Made by a program: the position numbers and the translations under genes
Notes under the pieces: generated by a model
Told to the model about the DNA's origin: nothing
The model's database searches: none
The model's input: the letters and a program-made list of their open reading frames with translations, nothing else
Part shown: piece after piece, positions 22,940 through 33,480 of the stretch
Position numbering within the stretch: position 1 is the first letter of the stretch
Layout: every line of letters starts with the position of its first letter
NCBI GenBank assembly: GCA_036346375.1
Contig: CM070515.1
Span: 15,832,423 to 15,896,422 of the forward strand
Direction of reading: 5' to 3'
Origin: Guadua angustifolia
Lineage: Eukaryota > Streptophyta > Magnoliopsida > Poales > Poaceae
Length of the DNA: 64,000 nt

Positions 22940-25326
22940 AGACCTAACGGTCGCAGATTGCGGACGCTGCCCTGCTGCCGCTGCATGCGGCATCAGATGG
23001 GCTTTTAGGGGCCGGTCCGTGGCACTGTGCACGAGTTAAGTTGGTACGGTACGATTATCAGGGCCGTGCCGAGTCTTGCGACCAAATACGGTGGACGACA
23101 CAACACGCTACAGGGGCGACGGGCATGACGCATGCGCGACATGGTTTTGGTGCACAAGAGGCACAACGTGCTGGCTGGCACAATGGCACATGGTGGGACA
23201 CAGTGGCAATGCAACATAGCACGGAATGACAAGGCAACAGAAATAGCTAATAGATAGAAAGTGAGAGTACCTACCCAGTGCCTAGTGCTGAGTGCTCACC
23301 AACGCTGAGCGCCGGCTGAGACGACACATTATATGAATTTTTCTCATTATCCATCTCATGTCTATATTCCTCTCAAAACCATTTTCTAAGAACCTAGGGT
23401 TTTATTAGGAAAACATGGGTTTTCGATTTTAATTATTGCAATTTGCTACTAGCACTCATATATAAGGTAGTCTTAGCTTCCGTAGCCTCCATTCTAGGAG
23501 ATAGACATGAATTCATGATTTTACCCTATGCAGGTTTATACCATTTTACCCATAGTGTCCCATTCTGTGAGGTCCTATAATGTTTATACTAATCCAATAT
23601 TAGATCTCCAACCCTGGTGGCCCATGAGTAGTGGTGTCCTTGGCTGTTCCCTACATACTGAGAGCTATTCCCTACATTATCTTAGCGTACTAGTTGTACC
23701 CCAACTATATGTTGACAGTACTCAGCCCAAGGCTTTACATATGTAGCCTTAATTTCTTCATTATCTCTAATTATTGTATCCCTCGCTGGGCCTTCCATCC
23801 TACTCAGCTACATACTCCTAGTTATCTATGCTTACCCAATGTAAAGATCATAACACCTTCATAGGACCACCTTTCCTGATTGATTTCACACAATATGGTT
23901 GGTATTGTATATACGACTCATTACCCAAGTATAGTTGTTTATCTTTATATTATAACGTATGTAAAGGGATCCACCACCATACCATCTTCTCGTCGGTGCC
24001 CTCTACCCATCATAATTATAAATACGTCACCGGCTCCTTTCGTTGGATGAGTCATTTAATATTTTCAATCGTTCAAACACTACCTCAGCAGTCATCAACA
24101 TTTCACATTTCCATAATCAATTACTGTCGTAGCAGTTACATTAACCATGTTTCCATCCGTGGTTGATTTAAGATTTTCCATAAAATAATTTTCCCATGCA
24201 GTGGTGATATCACATATAATCAAATAATTTGTTGAAAATTATTGAAATGTAATCAAGGGATATTTGCCTGAATTTTGGTACAAATATTCGTCCTCACCTA
24301 ATGGCTGCTATAGATCACTGGTCTGATTTAAATTAATTCCTGAAATTGCAAAATACCCCATCTTAAGTGGCTATTAGATTTTTTATATTTTACAGTGTCC
24401 AAACCTGCATTAATATTTGTTATTTGATTTACATATAGTGTCTCTTTTAAAATTTTTAGTTATTTTAGATTTCCATATTTATTTAAAGCTCGACAGCTTG
24501 TTTATTAGATTTACTGGGTTTTTAATCATCATTTTAAATTTTGGATGATACCTAGATGTAGATCATATTTTTATCTATTTTATAGATTTTTCTTTTCCTT
24601 CTTTTCTTATCTTTTTCTCCCTTTTCTTTTCTTTTCTCTAGCTGACACCCTCACTTCTTCTTCCTCTTTTCCCTATTCCTTACTCCACCTCTCTCTTTCT
24701 TCTCCCCTTACTCATCCACTAGATTTGGCTGGCTCCTTTCCCTGTTTGGCCGGTGTGGGTCGCTGTTCGTGGCCCTTCCTTCGCTCTCGCCCCGCTCACG
24801 ATGGCTCACCTCACTTGGGCCAATGCCCTGGTCTGCCTCCCTCATCTCCCGTGCCATGTGCGGCCCGCTCCTGAGCTGATGTGATCGTCGTCTCGGGTCA
24901 CGCCTAGGTCGGCCGAGCACGGTTGCCGCCTCCCTCCATGGTCGAGCCCCCCTCTGCTCTCTGCCGCCATGGTCGAGCTTGGGTTTGGTAAGAACCCTAG
25001 TTCTTCCCCATTCTTCACCCTGTTTTTCTTACATAGCATTATACTGTGATTTTTGTGCTTGCCTTGTGATGTGTATAGATGACTATGTATACTTTCATTT
25101 TTGGTTGATGATGATTATAGAAACGGTTGTGGATTGGATAGTGTTATGATGACATTGAGGAAATCTCCCATACACCAGGGAGTATGGTGGTTCCCTAGCA
25201 TGCACAACACTGCCTCTACAGCGGTCTTTACTGAGACTACAAGCTCCTACAATCTTTAACTGCTATATACTTGTCTTTGCTACTGTCATTGCTACGTTGT
25301 GATATGGTTAAGATGGGGTTACCTTG
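22940..25326. other. No gene recognised; pyrimidine tract and GC-rich patch
   Basis: 23000-23250 is rich in GGCAC/GTGCC motifs. 23260-24540 is AT-rich with no feature. 24565-24715 is a long pyrimidine-rich tract (TTCTTTTC style) followed by a GC-rich patch to about 25020 that ends GGTTTGGTAAGAACCC, which resembles a plant 5' UTR and splice donor. No protein similarity is apparent. Confidence 0.3.
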
Positions 25327-28300
25327 TAGGGTCGAGGATGCGCCTAGAGGGGGGGTGAATAGGCGTTTTACGAAATTCGATCGCTCACTAAACAATTCGC
25401 TCTAATACACCCCTAAGTCAAAACCTAATCAAAGATGTATGCGGAAGCGATAAATATGTTTTGACAATTAAAGCCTAAATCAACTAGGCTCACTATGTGC
25501 ACTAACTAAATTATGTCTCTACACTAGAATTGCTAATTTGAACAATCAATTAATACTAAGCAATTCTAATTACAATCAAGCAATTGAACAATATACAATA
25601 AATGTAAATACTTGAAAGTAAAGGAGACAACCGATATTTTTCCGTGGTGTTCGGAAACTTGCCGGTCTCCCCTAGTCCACGTTGAGGCAAGCCCAACCAC
25701 TTGAACCGGCTCCCGCTCGAGCACCCGCCTCTTTCCACTAGTCGTGGTTTTTCACGCCACAGGCTCAACCCGAACCTTCACAAACTTCGCGGGCTTTCAC
25801 ACCTCGAGAGCTCCCAAGCCGCCGCCGACGCCGCCTAGAGTCGGCAACCTCCAAGAGTAACAAGCCGCTCCTCCGCTTGAACTTCACCGAGCACAACACA
25901 TGCGCTCCCGGTGATCACCAAGTGCAACACATGCACAAGGACTCCCTCAAGTGCAACACATGCACAAGAGGCTCTCAACCCACTCACTAATTGTAACACA
26001 TGCAATTAGTTCACTCTTTAGCTCAAGAACCAAATGAGAGTGTGCAACACATGCAACACCTCTCCCAAATACTCAAACACAAAGACCAACCTCCGCTCCT
26101 AAGCCCCTAAGGGGTATTTATAGCTCCCCACAAGAAAACTAGCCGTTTGGGGGCAAATGGGCGAACTCAAGAAAACCCGGTCCGACCTGCCTCGGCCGTC
26201 CGACCCAGCCAGAAAGCAACTTGGTCGGATTTTTCGATTACATGGATGGATGCTGACCGCCTATGGTCAGTCAGATCACGCTGGCCAAGATCATTTCTAC
26301 GGCCACACACGCCTAACAAACCAAAACACGCTGCTTCGAAAAATTGCACGGGAGGGTTGCCTCCGGTCTCGAGCGGTCCGACCGCCAGGCGGTCACACCG
26401 CTTCATTAAAGTCAGTCCGCCTGCCCGGCCGATCACACCACTCGTCCAACCACAAAAACACTCATAACTTTTTACTCCAAACTCCGATTGGGTGATTTTT
26501 GATTCTATGTGAAACTTATCACGAGGGCTACAATCTCCACCCATTTTCATGATTTAAGCACCCATAGATATTTTTAAATATCACCAAAACCAACTTGCAA
26601 AACACATTTCGAATCAACTCAAGATCTATTTGCAAAACGATACAAATCAAACCCGAGTCTATGAGATTAATCCCCTAGCCATGTGAAGGTCAACACGAGA
26701 CCCAGTCAACTTGCCAACACCCGCTGCAAGCCCTACTCACATGCTCTCGATTCCAGACTATAAACCTCGCTTTATTCGCAAAAACGAACTTGCAAATAAC
26801 TCAATAAACACAATTTCATGCTTGAGCACTACTTTTGCAACACATGCAAAAGTCTAGCTCCAAGCAACATCAAATCAAGATGCATGAACTCTCTAATTGC
26901 AACACATGCAATTCTCTAGTTCCATGCAACACCAAAACCAAACTTCAATTTCACACCAAAACCATTTCAACTATATGAGCTCTCTACTTGCAACACATGC
27001 AAGCCTCTAGCTCCATACAAACACACAAACATTAAATCATGCTTGAGCTCTCTCCTTTTGCAACACATGCACAACTTAGCTCCAAGCAACCACAAGATTT
27101 TGAAAGATTATTTTGAACGAAACCAAAACATGAAGCTTCAACATTTGCAACACATGCAAAAGTGAACTTCACGCAAAAGTCAACGCATTAGCTTATCCTA
27201 TTTGCAACACATGCAAATCAAAGCTTTATGCGAAAACCAAATACATATGCTCTTCCTCTTTGCAACACATGCAAATCAGAGCATAAACCAACAACAACCA
27301 AGCATAAGTTTAACCCATTCGCAACACATGCCAAATGGTTAACCCTTATGCAAAAACCAAATCCAAATGATTTGAGCTCGAGTGAATGCGGATTGAGATC
27401 ATCAACACATGATGAAGCTCAAACTAGGAATCAACTCCTCTTAATAGTACGGCGATAAAACCTTAGACTCAAAGACTACAAAGTCCTTAGCCTATCTAGT
27501 TATACCTTTGCCGCCGCACGCAAGCAATCTCCTTTGGGGTCTTTATGATCTTCACTCATTTGTTCCCCCGGGATCATCACTCGACTCCTCCTTGTCTTCG
27601 GGATCTTCTCTTGACGCCCATCACTTCATGATGCCGTCCTTGTCCCGTTTTCATTTATCTCTTGGACTTAACCTAACTCAAAACACAACTCATGAAAATC
27701 GTTAGTCCAAGATGCACGGTTATCTCAATTATCTCTTGCACTCCATTAACACATAATGGATGCCTTTAGATCAATTGAGCACAACCTAAATCAATTTGAA
27801 TGATTAAATGTGTCTTAAGTACAATAATGCAACACATGCTTCATTATACTTAAGAACTATTTATTTGTCCTTAACTAATCAAGGAACACCATCAACACAT
27901 GATGAAATATTCTTTAATGATTAATAAGACAAATGAACTCAATTTAAGTTATCATTTAAATTGATATGAGTATATATTAACTACACAAGTTTTCATATAC
28001 TCATGTTGATGAAAAGTAATGATCCATTATGTGTAAACTATATGGAAATGATCATTGTTCTAAGTTATCAACTATAGAATAAACACCACATGTATATGTG
28101 CATAGATATGATTGACTTGGATATAATATGCACATATTCAATTTGATCATATTGGAGTATATCCTATATTACCATGAGTATACTATAACTAGGCAATTCA
28201 AATATATACTCAAGGATTTAGTTTCTTTGTCTTGATCCTTATATGTGTCAATAAGAATTAGATCAATGCAAAGAGACTTTCAAGTTAAACTACAAACTCC

Positions 28301-28330
28301 CCCTAAGTGTGTGCATCCATGTAATATATG
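25327..28330. repeat. Unclassified dispersed repeat carrying ACACA-loop hairpins
   Basis: It begins near GGTCGAGGATGCGCC followed by TAGAGGGGGGGTGAATAGG, a phrase common at the edge of grass repeats, and ends near AAACTCCCCCTAAG, whose complement is a purine tract like those before an LTR. This suggests a non-autonomous retroelement read on the minus strand, but no LTR pair, PBS or coding domain was found. The interior carries GGTCCGACCG-like phrases near 26160-26440 and the hairpin series at 25889-27904. Confidence 0.45.
25889..27904. repeat. Series of 17 short palindromes with a constant ACACA loop
   Basis: The loop ACACA occurs at 25896, 25927, 25956, 25996, 26047, 26840, 26902, 26993, 27063, 27150, 27207, 27265, 27324, 27415, 27749, 27832 and 27895 (first base of the loop). 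Each is flanked by complementary arms of 3-9 bases whose sequence varies: ACTTTTGCA with TGCAAAAGT at 26831-26853, AATTGCA with TGCAATT, CTTGCA with TGCAAG, TCATCA with TGATGA, TCCATTA with TAATGGA. Most arms end in GCA/TGC next to the loop, but the last types do not, so the shared property is the loop plus self-complementarity. Confidence 0.85.
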
Positions 28331-29204
28331 GATTGGGAAACATGATGCACATTTTGTGGTTAATATAACGGGGACATTCATACTTTAACTCGACTCCAAA
28401 GTATGCAATAAATACAAAGAATGGATACGCACACATACCTTGGGTTTTCCATTTTTCAATGCGATGAGACTAATCAAAGATATTCTAGATAAACAAGTTA
28501 GTCTCGATATAAGATTTGTCATTAATAACAAAATCACATTAATGGATAATCTCAATATTAGATTTGTCATTAACACCAAAACCATAACTAATGAAGGTTG
28601 AACTTACATACCTGCGATGGAAAAAAGGAAAGTATGTAGGGCTGTGATGTGTTGGGGGTGCTCCTAGGGTTTGTTTCTTGTGGTGGCCTCCTATTCTTAT
28701 TTGTGGTGCTTGGTCTTCTGGTGGCTTGGTGGCTTCCAAATGGTTGTGTTGCTTGTGCTTGCTTGGGATGTGCTCCTGGTGGTTGCTCTTGGAGCTTGAG
28801 GTGCTCCTAGAGGTGGCTTTGTGCTCCTGGGAGCTTGCTTCTTGTGTTGGTGTGCTCTGGTGCTTGGCTTGAGTGAAAATGGTGGAGGGGCTTGGAGACT
28901 GTTTGTGGCTGGCTCCCTTTTTTAACTTTGGAGGGTTACCTTTTTATTGTGCATACTTTTATTTTTTTACTATAGGATATTTTTAGGCACTATTCCTGCA
29001 ATGCTACGGTCACCCGACAAATACAAGTTTATAAATACCGAATGATGAAATATTAACTAGCGAGAGGTGCCAACTAGCCTTGGACAGTTAGATATCTTGA
29101 TGAACGATACCTTCAGATATAGGGTCCTACTAAGAACTCCTAAAATTCTAATTTTCTGTATTTCTTGCCTTATGATTATATATGTGTGTGAATGTCTATT
29201 TTTC
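28331..29204. other. Unassigned DNA with a GT-rich low-complexity stretch
   Basis: 28640-28880 on the plus strand is built from TGGTGGCTT, GTGCTCCT and TTGCTTG phrases, giving a Trp/Leu/Cys-rich frame that is unlikely to be a protein. It may be the leader or LTR of the adjacent repeat. The remainder is AT-rich. Confidence 0.3.
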
Positions 29205-29212
29205 AGGAAAAC

Positions 29213-30417
29213 TAGGGGGTGGGCATTCAGTTTTTTCGATTTTAAATTATTTTGATTTTTGGAAACCAGAAGCCGAACCGAAACCATTCAAATTTGAGAA
29301 CCGAACAAATTCGGTTCGGTTATTTCAGTTTTTCAGTAAACCGCATTTCATAGGGTGGAGGAGGTGCAGCAGCAGCGAGGAGTCTGGATCAACAGTGATG
29401 GAGGGCGAGGGGAAGAGGTGATCGAAGCGGGTGTGTAGGGACTCACCACAAGAGGAGACTCACTGTGTGGAGCCATCAGCGAGAAGGGCAGCGGGAGCAG
29501 GGGTCATTTCACTGGATGATTGTGATGAAGTTCCTTCCAACTTCCAATGAATTTTCTCCCAAACAAATAACATACGATGCAAATCAACAGTCACAAGTCC
29601 AAGATGGCATCAATAATCCCACTACTCCACAAATCAGAGTATCAAACCACAACAAAACCCACCCTCCCCAGCACCGGACACTTTGAGCAATAGCACATGG
29701 CCAACTCCCCATGCTGCGCCGCCATATGGAGCGGCCCTTGACGATGGATGAGGTCCAACATCTCCACCACCGCCTAGGCCACGTTCTTCCCTGACCTGCC
29801 CGGCTTCTTCGCCCACTCTACGCTGCAAGCAAAATGAGACCGCATCAGACCATCCTCACAATCTAGGAGCGCCAGATCAAAATCAGTTGGTCGCGACGTA
29901 CTCTTGATCAGGGGGATGTCATCGGCTTGCGCCCCGTTGATGATCCGGGGCGCCATATCAGGTGCGGTAAGGTCTCCTCTGGCTAGGCGTGTGGTCCCAA
30001 ACTAGCTACGTCCTTGAGGAGGATCTCTCGGTGGCGGTGGCAAAGGAGGAGAGGCTGGAGGAAGGCGAGACAATGGTGAATGAGAGCTCAAGCTAGGATG
30101 GGCACCGATGGGGAATGTGCGGAACACTGAATGGGGGAGGACTAGGACCGATGGGGAATAGGGAATACGGGCGCTAGCTTTGGACCTTTGGTTTCTCAGT
30201 GTCTAGTCATCTAGTGGAGAGTACTAGAGTGGAGTCGATTATATCGGTTGATTCGGCTATTCGGTTTTTGAGAGTCTGAAACCAAACCAAAATTTGAAAA
30301 TAGAATAGCACTAGAATAAAAACCGAACCAAAAACCAAAAACAAAAAAAAAACGAAATAATCAGTTAATTCGGTTCGGTTCGGTTTTTTGGTTTCAGTTT
30401 AAATATGCCCACCCCTA
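29213..30417. mobile_element. Complete non-autonomous hAT element, 1.2 kb, with CGGTTCGGTT ends
   Basis: The ends TAGGGGGTGGGCAT and ATGCCCACCCCTA are near-perfect inverted repeats, and the 8-mer AGGAAAAC flanks both sides (29205-29212 and 30418-30425), a perfect hAT-type target duplication. The subterminal regions carry TTCGGTTCGGTT and AACCGAACC iterations. The GC-richer middle (about 29350-30180) has short frames on both strands and no transposase; it may be captured DNA. Confidence 0.92.
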
Positions 30418-30425
30418 AGGAAAAC

Positions 30426-30655
30426 AAGATCAAGAGAAGTTGTAGAATTTAGGAAATTCAAAAAAATTGTAATCTTCTTTTGTTTTTATGTAACTTTATT
30501 ATTTATTGTACATTGTAATTATGTAATTGTATGATATTTTGATAATCAATAAATTTGATGATTAATTTGTTGAGCAATTTAATTATTTGTGTGCTTAATT
30601 TGTGTTGATGATCTTATTTGCATAATTAAAATTTATGGGTTGTTTCACCAAACAT
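30426..30655. other. AT-rich spacer
   Basis: Low-complexity TTAATTTG/ATAATT sequence between the hAT element and the start of duplication D2. Nothing else is seen. Confidence 0.4.
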
Positions 30656-31828
30656 GGGAGACTATGCCATGGATGACCGTTGTATGGATGGTATGGAGGG
30701 CATCGAAGATCCTCTTATCTTCCGAAGGGATCGAGCTCCATTGCACTCGATGACGTTACATCAGTGCAAACAGTGGCCAAAGGCTTTGCCAGTCAACGTG
30801 CATGGTGTTGGCAATATATGGATAGAATCATTGAAATTGATGGTGGACGTGATGTAGCGTATGCTATTTGTAAATATTGTCAAGCTAAATTATTTGCATA
30901 TGTAGACTGGAGCAATAAGTCATCTTAAGCGACATGTGGAGATATGTTTGAAGAAGATATCAACCTAACGTAGGCCTAGAAGGGCGTCTAGACCCAGCTG
31001 AACATCAACATCAATGGTTCGGTAAGCACATTGATATACAAAGTTGAGGTAGCTATAGAGGAAATTGCACGACATATAATTATTGATGATCTTTCACTTA
31101 GAATGGGTAAGTGCTCTAGTTTTGAAAGACTGATCTAATGTGGTTTTTGTTCACAATACCAACATGTTAATAGGAGAACGATTACATGTGACATGCGTAA
31201 TGTACAAACGTAAACTAGCAAGCTTGAAATATAATTTCATGAGAATTAGTTTTCCTTTGTTTTGACATCAGATATATGATCTTCATTCCACCAAAAAGCA
31301 GTCTATCTCAGTGCTGTCGCACATTACTTAGACGATGACTACAACCTAAACAAAAGGATCATATGGTTTAGACTAATCAATGAGGCACACACTGGAGAGA
31401 CTATCGCTACATATGTATTTGAGATTATTAGTGAACTTAAAATAAAAAGTAGATTTATTGTCATTACTCTTGACAATATATCAACTAACACGACGGTTAT
31501 GGAGCATATCGCACTGCATCTTGAGACTTATATTGGAGGTTTCATACTCTAACATATGTGCATATGCTATATCATTAATCTCATGGTGTAGGTAGGTTTG
31601 AATGTAATGAAATCAAGTTTAAACAAAATATGTCATGCTATCCAATTTGTTACAGCTTCGATGACAAGATACGCCTAGTTCGTAGAATACTATAAGGCTA
31701 CTAATAAGAGGCCAAGAAGATTCAACCTTGACATGAGGTTAGATGGAACACTACATATACTCTACTAGAGCTGTGCAAGAACTACAAGTACATTATCACT
31801 ATCTTCGTCAATTGTAATACTAGTAAGC
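30656..31828 (+). pseudogene. Dead hAT transposase with BED zinc finger (unit 1)
   Basis: Plus-strand pieces form a hAT transposase in order. A BED-type finger reads ICKYCQAKLF and, after a frameshift, HLKRHVEICLKK (C-x2-C...H-x3-H-x3-C). Next come YKVEVAIEEIARHIIIDDLS, then the RNase-H-like core with HYLDDDYNLNKRIIWF and FIVITLDNISTNTTVMEHIA, where LDN is the usual catalytic-region motif, and later RPRRFNLDMRLDG, matching the R-W-N-S-T region of hAT proteins but lacking the Trp. Several stops and frameshifts occur. The N-terminus and the C-terminal dimerisation domain are missing. Confidence 0.8.
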
Positions 31829-32143
31829 AGTTAGTTAATGATATGGATTGGGCCAACCGAGTAGGCAAGGCTCTTCAGGCTAGGTCAGCCCAATCGGGAG
31901 AGCTAAAGGCATCGAGTAGTGCCCTAGCTCCCCAGGCGTGTGAGATAGACAGAGGGGGAGAGAGGCAATGGCAGCGACCATGTTGTGGGTGTGGTTTACA
32001 CGTGTGCGGTGGCGGTGAGTGAGTCCTCCGACAGTTGTTGATTCTCCTTCTCTCACATTTTTTTAAAGTCCAGTTCCGTGTTCCTCCTCGAGAGAGAATA
32101 ACGATGTGATTTCCCCCTCCCTTTTCCTGATCTCTAATCCAGC

Positions 32144-33480
32144 TTTGGCCTCTTCTTTTCTGGTGTTGCTCCAATGAGATCCTCGACTACCTGATGCCCT
32201 AGTGTGGTCCTTGGCCCTGATTCATCTTCTCTCACCTCATGGCTGCCGCTTCACATGTATTCCATGGTGAACCAAGGACAGAAATGGCGGTCAGCAACTC
32301 TAGGCATGTCGTGGACGGTAAGGTATCTTCGGTGCTCCATGTTGCTGAACCTTTGGTGTTTACTGTGCTTATTTTTGTGCCATTGATTGGCATCATGGTG
32401 GATTTGGTACTCGGTAACTTGTTGCCTTTTTTGTGAAGTAAGCCCTTCGTGGCTTACTGTTCTTGATCGACATGGTCTCTTCCCCGGCTAGGAGGTGTAT
32501 TATGTGGCTCTGTGCGGGTTTGGTTGTATCTCGGGACTACTCGGTGAATTACTTCACTTAGTGATTTGTAGCATCGTATCTCCGGAAGCTTCACCGGTGA
32601 TTTGTGATAGTACAACGACGATATTGTTTTCTGGGCCATCATTTTTGACAAACCTTGCCTGTTTCACTAACCTTGAGTTGGTGGTTTGTGAGTATATTTG
32701 ATCATTTGTCATTTTATTTACATTGTGCAAAAGGGGCTAGATAGTACTCTGTCTTGGGACCTTGGATGTTGGGGTTGCTAATACTCTTTGAAGATTGGGC
32801 TTTATGAGACAATTTATGACAATAAGTTAGTTTACTATTTAGACATTAAAATTGATTCTTGCCTAGTTAATTTGCTTGTCTAGTACAATTAATTCACTTG
32901 ATCTGAGTAGTACAGTTCAATATAAACATTGTCTGTTGTTCCTTATTTATGTCAATACTTGTTCTGTTGTCACTTTCAATACGGTCACACACGCAGATAC
33001 ACATATGCCGAACTATTAGAGTGATTAATCATACTGGTATTGAAGCAAATTAATTTTGGCCAGCCCAACCTCTGAGAGCAAATAATTTAGTTACCAACTT
33101 GAGCTATGTTACTAGTTGAATGCCACATTTTATTGCCCATTGCCACGCATGAATATTTAGTATACATGAGCAGTATTTATGCTTCGATATCTACTAATAT
33201 CATGCTTCTGTTTCTATTTATTTCATATGGCAGAATTAGTCGTTTATTAATTAAGTTTGGAATCAAAGTTATAAAGATATTGCGAATACCGTGTTTACCA
33301 CAACATTTAGGACACTTTCGATCTGGTGTAACCGAAACTCTAAAAGTCCTGACTCGCAGAAACGGCCAAACACATCAAGATCGAGCTGCGAACACCACTA
33401 CATACATAAATAGGATAGAGCTGGGCAAGCAAAATTAAAGCATTGGTTTTGGTCCTCAAGATTGCTCGGCATGAAAGGGG
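32144..33480. other. Unassigned DNA with a short frame kept in both copies
   Basis: The frame at 32239-32436 (65 residues, starting MAAASHVFHG) is also open in unit 2 at 42423-42620 with four amino-acid differences. It has a hydrophobic C-terminal segment (VFTVLIFVPLIGIMVDLVLG) that could span a membrane. No homology is recognised. The surrounding sequence is probably old repeat DNA, and this is the most diverged part of D2. Confidence 0.3.

Noticed and set aside
25889..27904. CRISPR array interpretation of the regular ACACA motifs
   Set aside because: Spacing is irregular, the repeats are only about 11 bases, and the DNA is from a plant nucleus.
28678..28872. Trp/Cys/Leu-rich small frame
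   Set aside because: A translation of GT-rich low-complexity DNA, with no support as a protein.
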